Below, in pieces: positions 12,512-21,291 of a DNA stretch of 64,000 nt. The position numbers and the translations under genes were made by a program. Origin of the DNA: Legionella massiliensis (GTDB taxonomy: Bacteria; Pseudomonadota; Gammaproteobacteria; Legionellales; Legionellaceae); NCBI RefSeq assembly GCF_000756815.1, contig NZ_CCVW01000001.1:920001-984000 (forward strand), in the 5' to 3' direction. The notes under the pieces were generated by a model. It searched no databases, had not been told where the DNA came from, and saw nothing but the letters and a program-made list of their open reading frames with translations. The stretch's first letter is position 1, and each line of letters starts with the position of its first letter.

Positions 12512-13225
12512 ATGCACACCTCAAATTATTTATATCATCATGGTGAACAAGAACTACATGGCTTCCTGGCCTATGATGATAGTCACGATAGACCGCGACC
12601 CGCTGTCCTTGTTGTTCATGATTGGTCTGGACGTAATGATTTTGCATGTGAAAAAGCAGAGATGCTGGCAGAAATGGGGTATTTGGGTTTTGCTGTAGAT
12701 ATGTACGGTCATGGACGCATAGGCGCGTCAACCCATGAGAAAACGGGACTAATGGAGCCTCTTGCCAATGATCGTCGTATGCTTCGTGAGCGTATTCGAG
12801 CTGCCTTTGATGCCTTAGTTGCTATGCCTGAGGTCGATATTAACCGCATTGCAGTTATCGGCTTTTGTTTCGGTGGCTTATGTGCATTAGATCTAGCGCG
12901 CAGCGGAGCGGAAATCAAAGCGGTTGTTAGTTTTCATGGCTTACTAGGTAAACCAAAACAACTTCCTAACCATACAATCCATGCCAAGATTCTAGCCTTG
13001 CATGGCTATGATGATCCGATGGTCAGGCCTGCTGATGTCAATGAATTTTGTCTGGAGATGACCGAAGCCAAGGTTGATTGGCAGATGCACATCTATGGTC
13101 ATACGCAACATGCTTTCTCTAATCCTCACGCGCATGATACCCAATTAGGGACAGTCTACAATGCCAAGGCTGAACGGCGCGCGTTACAGGCAATGACTAA
13201 CTTCCTTCACGAGGTTCTTGGCTAA
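12512..13225 (+). CDS. Dienelactone hydrolase family protein
   Basis: This 237-residue alpha/beta hydrolase carries the Cys-His-Asp triad of the family: C119 in GFCFGG, an Asp in HGYDDP (about 167-168) and H200 in HTQHAF. The family hydrolyses lactones or esters, and many members act outside aromatic degradation. It has its own ribosome site (AAAGGA) and stands alone between the divergent thpR and the porin gene. Confidence 0.93.
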   Translation: MHTSNYLYHHGEQELHGFLAYDDSHDRPRPAVLVVHDWSGRNDFACEKAEMLAEMGYLGFAVDMYGHGRIGASTHEKTGLMEPLANDRRMLRERIRAAFDALVAMPEVDINRIAVIGFCFGGLCALDLARSGAEIKAVVSFHGLLGKPKQLPNHTIHAKILALHGYDDPMVRPADVNEFCLEMTEAKVDWQMHIYGHTQHAFSNPHAHDTQLGTVYNAKAERRALQAMTNFLHEVLG

Positions 13226-13307
13226 GAACTATTGTTATGCTTCCGGGTATTGGCTTGGTAGATACCCGGTGTTCTAATCGTTTTATAGATGGTTAAGAAA
13301 CAGGGAT

Positions 13308-14900
13308 ATGTTGCAACAAATTTTCCAACGAGTGCTTGTATTAATTTTGCTTTTAGTCATGAAAAATGGGCTTGCTGAGTCGTTGGATCCTGAGCAAATA
13401 AAAGCATTGATTGCGGAGACTCGTGCATTAAGAGACGAGGTTGCCCAATTAAAAAAAGAGCTTGCTGAGCATCGCAATGAGCATAAGCCAGAGGCCATTA
13501 AAAAACAGCCTTCCTCGAAGAAAATCTCCCCTAGAGTCAAACCAGCTAAAAAGCCTAAAGCCAAGGCAACTCAAGTTACAACAAAGCAAACTCAAGCTAC
13601 TCTGATTAAGGCGGAAAAACCCCAAGACAGGGTGCGAACCTTAGGCGGTTATAACCCCATAATTGCACCTTATCTCGGACAGGAACCCGCTTATGATGGC
13701 TCGGATTTATTGACCAATTTATCACAGCAAAATGCAGATCTATTGGCCTTACAATTCCGTGAAGAGATAGAAAATGCCTTTTCCAAGCAAAAGACCTCCC
13801 CGTTTTATCTAGTTCTAAGCGGTACCTTAGGTGCTCAGCTTGGCCTTGTCAGTCCTTATGTTGGGCGGGGAGATAGTGATATTGATTTAACCGTCGCTAA
13901 TATTACTGGGCTTGCTGGTATCGGTAAGTGGATGACAGGGTTTTTTAGTTTTGACTATGACAACCTGTCTCCGAGCAGCCTGACGCCACCACAAATTGGT
14001 CCAAGAGTAGCGAACTCGCGGGTGTATCTTGACCAAGGGTTCATGACAATAGGGAATCTTAAGACCTCCGACTGGTACGCCTCTGTGGGACAAATGTATT
14101 TACCCTTTGGAGAGTTTAATAGTTATACAATTAATAGTCCTTTGACCGCTGCGCTGTTTACTACCTCGGAGCGTCCTTTATTATTGGGATATAGCCATAG
14201 TTCAGGGGTTACCGAGTTTGATGCCTCCGTTTATTTCTATCATGGCGAAACGGTTAATTCCGTTAATTCTAGTGCAGTTAATGAATGGGGTATCAATGCT
14301 GACTACCTGATTTCTAAGACAAATTGGAGTGCTGAGCTTGGGTTTGGTTATATTTCCAATATCGCTGATGCAGAAGGAATACAACGGAATGGCCAAATTT
14401 CAGATCTCTGTACAGTATTTGGCGGCTTTGCCTTTCCTTGTCAGCGAGGAAGTGTATTAAGACATAGAGTACCAGGGTTTGATCTCTATGGAAGTTTGAC
14501 AGTTGGGCCTTATAGTCTGATTTCGGAATATATGACAGCCACTCGTGCCTTTGCTCCCATCGATATGACCTTTAATCATAAGGGCGCGAGACCACAGGCC
14601 TTTGATTTGGAAGCTGCCTATGCCTTTAGTTTCTTCAATAAACCAAGTAGCTTTGCTTTGGGCTACGGTTATACAAAGCAAGCTCTTGCCCTGTTATTGC
14701 CAGCTACAGAATATACAATGACTTTTACAACTTCCTTATGGCGAAATACCACGCAAAGCCTTGGCTATGAGCATGACATAAATTATGGCAGGCATTCTCT
14801 TGCGACTGGGCAGCAGTTACCTGTTTATCTGCCAAGGGATAGAGTTAATTTAGGACGCCGCAGTGATACAATTATTTTGGCGGTTAATGCTTATTTTTAG
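13308..14900 (+). CDS. Outer-membrane beta-barrel protein, LbtU-like siderophore porin family
   Basis: The protein has 530 residues. A signal peptide (about residues 1-24) is followed by a short coiled coil (about 30-60, heptads of Leu/Glu/Lys) and a Lys/Pro-rich linker. From about residue 160 there is a long stretch of alternating beta strands ending in a C-terminal Phe (NAYF), the outer-membrane assembly signature. An N-terminal coiled coil plus C-terminal barrel is the layout of Legionella LbtU, the legiobactin uptake protein, and its family. A siderophore role is inferred from this resemblance only. Confidence 0.78.
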   Translation: MLQQIFQRVLVLILLLVMKNGLAESLDPEQIKALIAETRALRDEVAQLKKELAEHRNEHKPEAIKKQPSSKKISPRVKPAKKPKAKATQVTTKQTQATLIKAEKPQDRVRTLGGYNPIIAPYLGQEPAYDGSDLLTNLSQQNADLLALQFREEIENAFSKQKTSPFYLVLSGTLGAQLGLVSPYVGRGDSDIDLTVANITGLAGIGKWMTGFFSFDYDNLSPSSLTPPQIGPRVANSRVYLDQGFMTIGNLKTSDWYASVGQMYLPFGEFNSYTINSPLTAALFTTSERPLLLGYSHSSGVTEFDASVYFYHGETVNSVNSSAVNEWGINADYLISKTNWSAELGFGYISNIADAEGIQRNGQISDLCTVFGGFAFPCQRGSVLRHRVPGFDLYGSLTVGPYSLISEYMTATRAFAPIDMTFNHKGARPQAFDLEAAYAFSFFNKPSSFALGYGYTKQALALLLPATEYTMTFTTSLWRNTTQSLGYEHDINYGRHSLATGQQLPVYLPRDRVNLGRRSDTIILAVNAYF

Positions 14901-14914
14901 GTCAGCCCTGTCAC

Positions 14915-15030
14915 CGTCATCCAGAGCACAGCGAAGGATCTCTTGAATAAGGCACTGTGCTCATCCCGGAGATCCTTCATTGCGCTCTGGATGACGGAAT
15001 GTAGAGACAAGAAGGGGCGTGACCTAGTAC
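14915..15030. repeat. Dispersed palindromic repeat element
   Basis: Inverted arms (GTCATCCAGAGCACAGCGAA and its complement, the right arm with one or two changes) enclose a 40-nt centre. They are followed by a tail ending in CGTGACCTAGTAC. The same element recurs at 24880 and 30635. It lies just after the porin stop codon and can form a long hairpin in RNA. Confidence 0.85.
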
Positions 15031-15062
15031 ATTTTTAGGGATTTATTTAATAGTGAGGGATT

Positions 15063-15293
15063 ATGAAAGTAAGAAAATCTGGGATAGTACTAATACTTAT
15101 GCTCTGTCTGGGTTTTACTGCCTGCAAAGAACTGGATCAGACTCCTACCTCCGCCTCAGGAGAAGAAGCGATCACTGGTACTGAGGGGGAAGCAAATAAG
15201 CCCTTAAAAATTAATTCTAATAAGAAATATGTAAAACATCGCCAGGTTAATCGACGCGTTATTCATCGAATTCACCGTTTACACAGAGCTTAG
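15063..15293 (+). CDS. Small basic lipoprotein
   Basis: This 76-residue protein has a hydrophobic signal ending in a lipobox-like FTAC (Cys20 or so), so it is probably a lipid-anchored periplasmic protein. The middle is Glu/Thr-rich and the C-terminus is strongly basic, with repeated Arg/His (RRVIHRIHRLHRA). A GAGGGA ribosome site precedes the ATG. No family is recognised. Confidence 0.7.
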   Translation: MKVRKSGIVLILMLCLGFTACKELDQTPTSASGEEAITGTEGEANKPLKINSNKKYVKHRQVNRRVIHRIHRLHRA

Positions 15294-15524
15294 AGCCCAC
15301 CCAACACTAGTGAGCCTGTAGAGATTTGTTCTTTAGAGCTTAGGCTCTTCTCTGATAGAGCTAAATTTTATTTGTTAACAAGCGATTGTCTTTAATTTAT
15401 CCAAAAAGGTTACTAAAATCTTAGTTTAGTTTGAATTCTGCACAAATTTTAATTATTCTAGTGGGCTTAGTTTGCTGAATTTTCAGGTTTAATCAAAAGC
15501 CCGAAGTTTTATTGTTTGATAAAT

Positions 15525-16526
15525 ATGTCAATTTTGAAGTCCACTTTTTCCAGTATAGGTAGTGCTGCCGGGGTTGCCTGGCCGATTTTTGGTATTGTTT
15601 CAGCAAGCTTAGGCCTTGCTGGGCCGATGGTTGTAGCTTTAGGCACAGGCTGTGGACTATTGTTTGTACTCGTCAGTATTCCCGTTTTTTATATTTTGTA
15701 TCGCAATGCCTTAGAAGAAAGAAATAAAATCGATGAGAAACTGAGTCGCAATTTATTGCTGTTTCTAGAAAATAGTCACGCAGCCTATCTCAACAATTAC
15801 CGTGCAAATAGAACAGCTAGCCCAGGGCACTTTCTTTGTTCTTTACTTTTAGCGCAGGCTGATAATGAGCAGAATGCAATCCAAATCAAGTTCCTGGAGT
15901 TTATCAATAAAAAATACCCGTATTTTCTCCAAAAATATGCGAGATATGACTTAGAGCAAAAGAAAGAATGGATAGGATTGATAATCAAAGATTTTCTTAT
16001 TAGCACTAACCTAGACAACGAGCTTGACCTTTTAGACGACCTGGAAGTGTTAAAAATTGCCGCTCTTGGTTTTATCGGAACCTTTGGTGCTGTCGCTGGT
16101 TGTAGCGCGGGCATGATGGGCGTCTTTGTTGCTATGGGGTTACTTGCAGGCTTTGGAGCCATGCCAATTTTAGGTTTTCTTGCCCTTGCGGCAGCTGTTT
16201 TGGCAGGAGTCTGCACGGCAGGTATCTCGGTGCATATTGCCTTAGAAAAAGACAAAAAATCGCAATTATCCAAGGACTTCAAAAAATTTAATCGTGACTT
16301 TGTTGCAGAATTTGACCTGACGCATTACCAAGCGCCTCAACAAGGGGACAGTGAAAATGAATTTGACATGTATAGAGCCAAGCTAAGGAAGAGAATAGTG
16401 AATCCTGCAAGGGTTAAAGGAGGGTTATTCACAGCAGAGGACGACAACCGAGATAATGTCGAACTGCAAATACTAGAACCTGCAATTCAGGGTGCTTCTC
16501 CATTGAGTATTGTAGCTAGCATTTAA
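15525..16526 (+). CDS. Multi-pass membrane protein of unknown function, candidate effector
   Basis: The protein has about 333 residues from the ATG at 15525; an in-frame TTG lies at 15516. Two hydrophobic segments sit near the N-terminus (about 8-55, Gly/Ala-rich), then a charged helical region, then a Gly/Ala-rich hydrophobic pair (about 185-240), and a soluble acidic C-terminal tail. Paired membrane hairpins with soluble domains are common in Legionella effectors that target host membranes, but I cannot assign a family. It is monocistronic. Confidence 0.72.
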   Translation: MSILKSTFSSIGSAAGVAWPIFGIVSASLGLAGPMVVALGTGCGLLFVLVSIPVFYILYRNALEERNKIDEKLSRNLLLFLENSHAAYLNNYRANRTASPGHFLCSLLLAQADNEQNAIQIKFLEFINKKYPYFLQKYARYDLEQKKEWIGLIIKDFLISTNLDNELDLLDDLEVLKIAALGFIGTFGAVAGCSAGMMGVFVAMGLLAGFGAMPILGFLALAAAVLAGVCTAGISVHIALEKDKKSQLSKDFKKFNRDFVAEFDLTHYQAPQQGDSENEFDMYRAKLRKRIVNPARVKGGLFTAEDDNRDNVELQILEPAIQGASPLSIVASI

Positions 16527-16573
16527 CAGTGATATAAAATTCAAGTTCATTTAATTATCAAGGAGTCGGTGAG

Positions 16574-16915
16574 ATGTCACAAAAATTTAACGATGTAACT
16601 AAGGGAATCAGTACTCAACTAGCAAAAATGCGCAAAGAAATGCCTGAACTAATGGCTGGGTTTTCAGCGCTTGCTCAGGCTGCTACCAAAGATGGTGCCT
16701 TGGATAAAAAAACCAAAGAATTGATCGCTATGGCTTTAGCAGTAGCTAACCACTGCCCTGGTTGTATTGGCTTCCACTCACAAACCTTAGTCAAATTGCA
16801 AGCTAGCCGCGAAGAGCTGATGGAAACTTTAGGTATGGCTGTTTATATGGGGGGCGGGCCTTCTCTGATGTATGCTGCAGAAGCTCTGGAAGCCTTTGAG
16901 GAGTTTAGTGGTTAA
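16574..16915 (+). CDS. Carboxymuconolactone decarboxylase / AhpD-like protein
   Basis: The protein has 113 residues. It carries the AhpD-type redox motif CPGCIGFH (C-x2-C-x3-H) in the middle of an all-helical fold. Members are alkylhydroperoxidase-like or of unknown activity. A strong AAGGAG site lies 8 nt before the ATG. A second, longer AhpD-like gene lacking this CxxC lies at 20696. Confidence 0.9.
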   Translation: MSQKFNDVTKGISTQLAKMRKEMPELMAGFSALAQAATKDGALDKKTKELIAMALAVANHCPGCIGFHSQTLVKLQASREELMETLGMAVYMGGGPSLMYAAEALEAFEEFSG

Positions 16916-17019
16916 GCGCTGTTCGCCCCTCAGGGGGAAGGGAAGAATCAAGGTATATCCCTTCTCCCTTCTAGGGAGAAGGTACCCGTAGGGCGGATGA
17001 GGGGTCTAGCCTGCAACTC
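16916..17019. repeat. Short intergenic repeat with inverted arms
   Basis: GAAGGGA and TCCCTTC arms form a hairpin between two converging genes, and the segment also carries CCCGTAGGGCGGATGA, shared with 5655-5670. It may act as a bidirectional terminator, although no long T run follows. Confidence 0.5.
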
Positions 17020-18066
17020 TTAACTAAAAGAGTAACTCTCTTCGGAATCCAGCTCGATTTCCTCATCTGCATTACTCACTAAACAGTTTTTAGTTAGCAA
17101 AGCTGCGCCGACCAGTAGTATTAATAATCCGGTAACCAGGAGGCCGATACTAACTGGTAAACTCAGCGTGATAACTGCGGTAAGCGCTAAGGTAGCAACT
17201 CCCGTAACAGTGGCACCGATAAATAACAGGCCTAGGCTTGCTGTATAGGATTTGGAGTCAGTAGCTGGCTCGCTCGGTTTTTTATCCTCTGCTTTAAAAA
17301 AAGTTGCTCGCTTACTAAATCTAGGGCTCTCTGTTTCTGTGATGACAGTTTCTTTTTTCTCTACCAAGGGAATAGTTGGAAGGAGTGGGCTTTGTTCGTT
17401 TGGCTGAGGAGGCATCGCTTTCTTGCCCGTTTTTTCTTTCTTCACGGGTGGGAGGAGTAGTGAGTGTAATTCCTGGCCAAGTGTTCCTCCGCTCTTTTGC
17501 CGTTTATAAACCTCAGAGCATGTTGCTAGGGAAGCCAAATTGGCTAAGGCATGTATCCAGCAGGTCGATGTTTTTGGGGGCTGTTCTATGCCTGGGATAA
17601 ATTGAATTTTAGAACTATTGGTTTGCAGGAAAGGATTAGTGTCGATATCGCGTTGGGCAGTAATCCCTTGTTTAGTTTGGGCTTTAGCGTTTAAGCGGGA
17701 GTCGGTGATTGTAATACTTTCTAATTCGCCCTTCTCATCCATTTGCGCAAACAAAGCGTGCCAATGAGCCCCTTCTCCGTTGGAGTAGTGGCGCATATGA
17801 CAAATTTTAGCGTGGGGGGTTCCTGTTGCTAAAAAAACGTTCTCAGCAAAAACATCCTCCTGCTCGATTAAACCCCAAGCGGATTCATCAAAAGAGTCAA
17901 TAGCGAAAGTTATGGAGCCCTCAGTGGGTTTGAAGGAGGGATCTAATTTGTTGCAAAGCTGGAGGAAGAGATCTTCGAGCGAGGATTCTACTGTTTCTCC
18001 ACTCGCGAGGTCTTCATGTGTCCCTAAGGCTGAGCCAGATTTCAGAATGTCTAAGAGTGAAGGCAT
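17020..18066 (-). CDS. Membrane-anchored protein with acidic C-terminal tail, candidate effector
   Basis: The protein has about 348 residues from the ATG at 18066, which has an AAGG site upstream; a TTG at 18084 would add six residues. The soluble N-terminal part (about 1-200) resembles no family I know. A Pro/Lys linker precedes two hydrophobic segments near the C-terminus, and the last 17 residues are very acidic (EEIELDSEES). Glu-rich stretches near the C-terminus (E-block) are a known Dot/Icm translocation signal, so effector status is plausible but unproven. Confidence 0.75.
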   Translation of the reverse strand: MPSLLDILKSGSALGTHEDLASGETVESSLEDLFLQLCNKLDPSFKPTEGSITFAIDSFDESAWGLIEQEDVFAENVFLATGTPHAKICHMRHYSNGEGAHWHALFAQMDEKGELESITITDSRLNAKAQTKQGITAQRDIDTNPFLQTNSSKIQFIPGIEQPPKTSTCWIHALANLASLATCSEVYKRQKSGGTLGQELHSLLLPPVKKEKTGKKAMPPQPNEQSPLLPTIPLVEKKETVITETESPRFSKRATFFKAEDKKPSEPATDSKSYTASLGLLFIGATVTGVATLALTAVITLSLPVSIGLLVTGLLILLVGAALLTKNCLVSNADEEIELDSEESYSFS

Positions 18067-18494
18067 AAGACCTTGTTTGTGCAAATTTTGTGTTATTTAA
18101 ACATATATGAGTCTGAACATCAAATTTATCTATAGCAGTGATCCAACCCACAAAGCTTAATTGATGAATATCCTTATCTAAGGAAAACCTTGATTACGCT
18201 GCGCTCTGAGTGGTCCTGGCATTTTTTTAATCAAAGTATCATTTAGATACCTATATGGACATTAATAAGTTACTTTGACTTATATTTGTGTCATTCCCGC
18301 GTAGGCGGGAAACTATTTCTGAAAGTGGTTCCTCACTTTGTTTGCACGATGGTTTCCCGCCTACGCGGGAATGACACACAAAAGAACAGGAAGAACTTAT
18401 ATGGCACATGCTTTCTGTTTAAAAAAATGCAAGGATTCCTCAGCGCTGCGCTGCATCAAGGTTTCATTTAAAATTCACTGCAACCAGTCTGCAT
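18067..18494. repeat. Gene-free region with a REP-like inverted repeat
   Basis: At 18288-18377 two inverted arms (GTCATTCCCGCGTAGGCGGG and its complement) enclose about 45 nt; a sister copy lies at 57314. Flanking it are two fragments shared with other gaps: TATCCTTATCTAAGGAAA near 18170 (also 58355, and in part 42535) and CATCAAGGTTTCATTTAAAA near 18450 (also 58385). No gene is seen. Confidence 0.8.
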
Positions 18495-19022
18495 TTATTT
18501 CTGCGCGTTTAAAATTGTCCCCATATGCTGCATTTGATTGATTGCACTTTGCTGCACTGGGTTCATGACTGGGGTTGTGGTAGTGTTTTGCTGTACCTGT
18601 TGTACCAAATTTGAGATGGTGTTTTGTTGCTGTTGGCAGGGGTATTTTTTTATAACGCCCAGCCAAGCAACCTGTGAAACAGTCATCCGGTTCTTATCAC
18701 TTTGCTGGCTTGAAATGTCTTTATAGGTTTGTTGGATAATAGTATCGAGCTCTGCTGCATCCAAACTAGCGCCTCCTGGCAGACAAAATAAGGGTTTTCC
18801 CTGATTTTTTGCTAAATCATTTGCTTGGGTTAGAGTTTCAGCAATGCTTTCGCTGGTAATTGTTAGCACGTTTCGTGCTGAACGCGCCCAGGCTTGTGAT
18901 TGTTGATCAGCTTTCATTTCCATTTGAGGGATGTTACTAGAAATATTGATGTAATTATCGATAGTGTCAGCTTGTACATTACAGGAACAGACTACGATAA
19001 ATGAAAAAATTAAACGTCGCAT
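18495..19022 (-). CDS. Small exported protein, Rap1a/Tai-like
   Basis: The protein has 175 residues with a signal peptide (about 1-18). The central part has FCLP followed by about 45 residues to YPC. This spacing resembles the Rap1a/Tai immunity-protein fold, in which two Cys form a disulfide. The C-terminus is Gln/Asn/Thr-rich and low-complexity. It starts 17 nt after the monooxygenase stop with an AGGA site, so it is the last gene of a three-gene operon. The Rap1a relation rests on a short motif and is uncertain. Confidence 0.72.
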   Translation of the reverse strand: MRRLIFSFIVVCSCNVQADTIDNYINISSNIPQMEMKADQQSQAWARSARNVLTITSESIAETLTQANDLAKNQGKPLFCLPGGASLDAAELDTIIQQTYKDISSQQSDKNRMTVSQVAWLGVIKKYPCQQQQNTISNLVQQVQQNTTTTPVMNPVQQSAINQMQHMGTILNAQK

Positions 19023-19039
19023 AATTTGTCCTAAGGCCC

Positions 19040-20659
19040 CTAGCTGTTGTTGGCTTTATTTATATAGCCTTTTTCCAGCTGACGCAATAAGTCATCTTTA
19101 TTTAGCGGCATCTGGCTAAGACCGATGTATTTATCCGGGCGTAGCAAGATTGCTGTTGCCTCATTAATTGCAAAGCGCTTATGGATATCCTGGTTATTAT
19201 CAAACCATAGAGAAGAGTGCTGAATTCCCTGTTCATTGCTGTTAGCCAAAATAAGATGCGTTTTAATCAAACCTGAATAGTGCTCTTCGATGGCTGAGGC
19301 TGTTTTAATCAGCGGTTCTAATTGGCCATTATCGCGACCAGCGAAGAGAAGTAGATGATGTTCTGTGCCTTGAGTTAGGTCTCGGAAGGATTTTTTTTCC
19401 TTGGTTTGGGCCTCAGTCAAATTAAAATCTAAGAGAAACTCACCGATTTTAAATTTGGTTTTGGTGCCTAATTCAGTGACGATGGGACTTTTTGCATAAC
19501 TAAGATCTAATTCAGAAACATCTTTTAAAATTGCCATTCTTACTGGTTTCAGGGAAGTAACGAGATGCAAGAATTGGTTACGTAAGCGGATAAGCAGAGG
19601 ATTCCGCAGCATAATCATTCTTGTCATCAAACCTGTTTTTTGTAAAACGGCTTGTGCAATGGGGAAACGTTCAAGGTGATAACTATCCAATAATTGCTCC
19701 CTGGCCTGCCCCTTGTGAACCATGGCCAGTTTCCAGGCAAGATTATAAATATCTTGCAGTCCAGTATTCATTCCCTGACCGCCCATTGGACTATGGACAT
19801 GGGCTGCGTCGCCAGCGAAAAAAACGCGATTATAGCGGTATTGATCGATTTGTTTATGGGCTATCCCAAATTGGCTGAGCCAGATCGGGTTTGACAAAGT
19901 TGCCTTCTCCGAGCAACGACGGCTAAACGCCTCTTCGATATCTGTCATAGTGGGATCTTTATATTCGATTTTTTCAGGAGCAGTCATCACTATGCGATAA
20001 CGTTTTTTACCCATAGGAAAACAGACCATTGGGCCTTCATCACTAGTGAAACCGACCATCTTATTTTCAGGGAGATCCCAGTCAATGAAGAGATCCGCAA
20101 GCCACCATGTTTGCTTATAACTGGAGCCAATAAATGGGGCTTTTACCAATTCACGCAGGGTACTATGGGAGCCATCACAGGCAATAACCCAGCTTGCCTC
20201 TATCTGTTCACTGTTGCCGTCGTTCTTCTCTAAGGTCGCAAGAACCCTTGCTGATTGCTGTTCGATATTGGTTAATTCAGTATTCCACTCGACATCTAGC
20301 CCTTTACCGCGAAGGCCTTCATAAAGAATGTGTTCCGTCTGATCCTGGGCAAGATCAATGAGAAAATTATAATCTGCTTCAAGTATAGTGAAGCTGTTAT
20401 CCATTAATTGCTTCTCTTTGGATTTGAGAATGATACCGTCGACCTTATGGCCTCTTGCAAATACTTCATCAAGAAAGCCACAATCCTTCAGCAGATCCAG
20501 AGTGCGGATATGGAGAGCTAAGGCTTTAGATTTATCAGTTATAGTTGGTTTTTTGTCGATAAGGCGACAGGGTAAACCATGGCGTGTTAATTCATTTGCA
20601 CAAAACAAGCCTACAGGGCCTGCACCAACAACTAGTACGTCCAATGCTTCGTTAGACAT
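19040..20659 (-). CDS. FAD-dependent aromatic-ring monooxygenase
   Basis: The protein has 539 residues from the chosen ATG. The FAD Rossmann motif is GAGPVG near the N-terminus, the DG motif lies in CDGSHS, and the second FAD site is GDAAHVHSPMGGQG. This is the flavoprotein hydroxylase family (phenol/MHPCO/PheA-like), with a C-terminal thioredoxin-like domain expected at this length. It would hydroxylate an aromatic or polyketide substrate using NAD(P)H and O2. I chose the ATG at 20659 because GGAG lies 5 nt upstream; an ATG at 20680 is less well supported. Confidence 0.92.
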   Translation of the reverse strand: MSNEALDVLVVGAGPVGLFCANELTRHGLPCRLIDKKPTITDKSKALALHIRTLDLLKDCGFLDEVFARGHKVDGIILKSKEKQLMDNSFTILEADYNFLIDLAQDQTEHILYEGLRGKGLDVEWNTELTNIEQQSARVLATLEKNDGNSEQIEASWVIACDGSHSTLRELVKAPFIGSSYKQTWWLADLFIDWDLPENKMVGFTSDEGPMVCFPMGKKRYRIVMTAPEKIEYKDPTMTDIEEAFSRRCSEKATLSNPIWLSQFGIAHKQIDQYRYNRVFFAGDAAHVHSPMGGQGMNTGLQDIYNLAWKLAMVHKGQAREQLLDSYHLERFPIAQAVLQKTGLMTRMIMLRNPLLIRLRNQFLHLVTSLKPVRMAILKDVSELDLSYAKSPIVTELGTKTKFKIGEFLLDFNLTEAQTKEKKSFRDLTQGTEHHLLLFAGRDNGQLEPLIKTASAIEEHYSGLIKTHLILANSNEQGIQHSSLWFDNNQDIHKRFAINEATAILLRPDKYIGLSQMPLNKDDLLRQLEKGYINKANNS

Positions 20660-20695
20660 AATCACTCCATAATTTTGCAATGTCTCGTTTCTAGC

Positions 20696-21202
20696 TTAGT
20701 CTTCTTCAATCTGAACAGCAAGAGCATCCAAAACCCGAGGAACCATTGCATAAAAACTGGCTGTCATAACAAGTTCAATAAGTTCGCTGGAGTTAAAAAA
20801 TGCTGCTGCGCTCTTGTGTACCTCCTCACTAACCTTACCTTGCACAATGGCTTCTGTCAGTGCCAAGGCCGCTTTTTCTTCTGCACTGAAGGCGTGGGAG
20901 GAAGGCCACATGGCTAATTCGGCGACCTTATGCTCTGCGACGCCGGCTTTTTGAGCCATCTTGCGATGTTGATGCCACTCATAACTAGAGTTTTGTAACT
21001 GCGCGGTTCTTAAAATCATCAGTTCCCTTAGCTGCCGAGGTGTTTTAGCATCGAGACGCAGGCTATAAGCAAATTCTAACCAGGTATCGAGCATTTGGGG
21101 GTGATTGGCCAAAATGCGGTAGAGATTTATTGGTTTGCCGCCAAGCTCTTCAATGCGTTGTGCAGTTTGGGGATTGATATCAGCAAAAGAATAACGTGTC
21201 AT
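20696..21202 (-). CDS. Carboxymuconolactone decarboxylase family protein
   Basis: The protein has 168 residues. The helical CMD/AhpD-like fold is recognised by LRELMILRTAQL followed by YEWHQHRKMA. The usual CxxC is absent, so the protein is probably not a thiol peroxidase. It is first in an operon with the monooxygenase, and an AAAGGAG site precedes the ATG. In other bacteria this family is often linked to lactone or aromatic metabolism, consistent with the neighbour. Confidence 0.9.
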   Translation of the reverse strand: MTRYSFADINPQTAQRIEELGGKPINLYRILANHPQMLDTWLEFAYSLRLDAKTPRQLRELMILRTAQLQNSSYEWHQHRKMAQKAGVAEHKVAELAMWPSSHAFSAEEKAALALTEAIVQGKVSEEVHKSAAAFFNSSELIELVMTASFYAMVPRVLDALAVQIEED

Positions 21203-21291
21203 AAAGAAATCTCCTTTTAATTTTATGTTCTAGCTAAGATCTATATTTATAATAAGCCTTAATGGTCGTTCCAGACAAAAGAGATTTAAAG

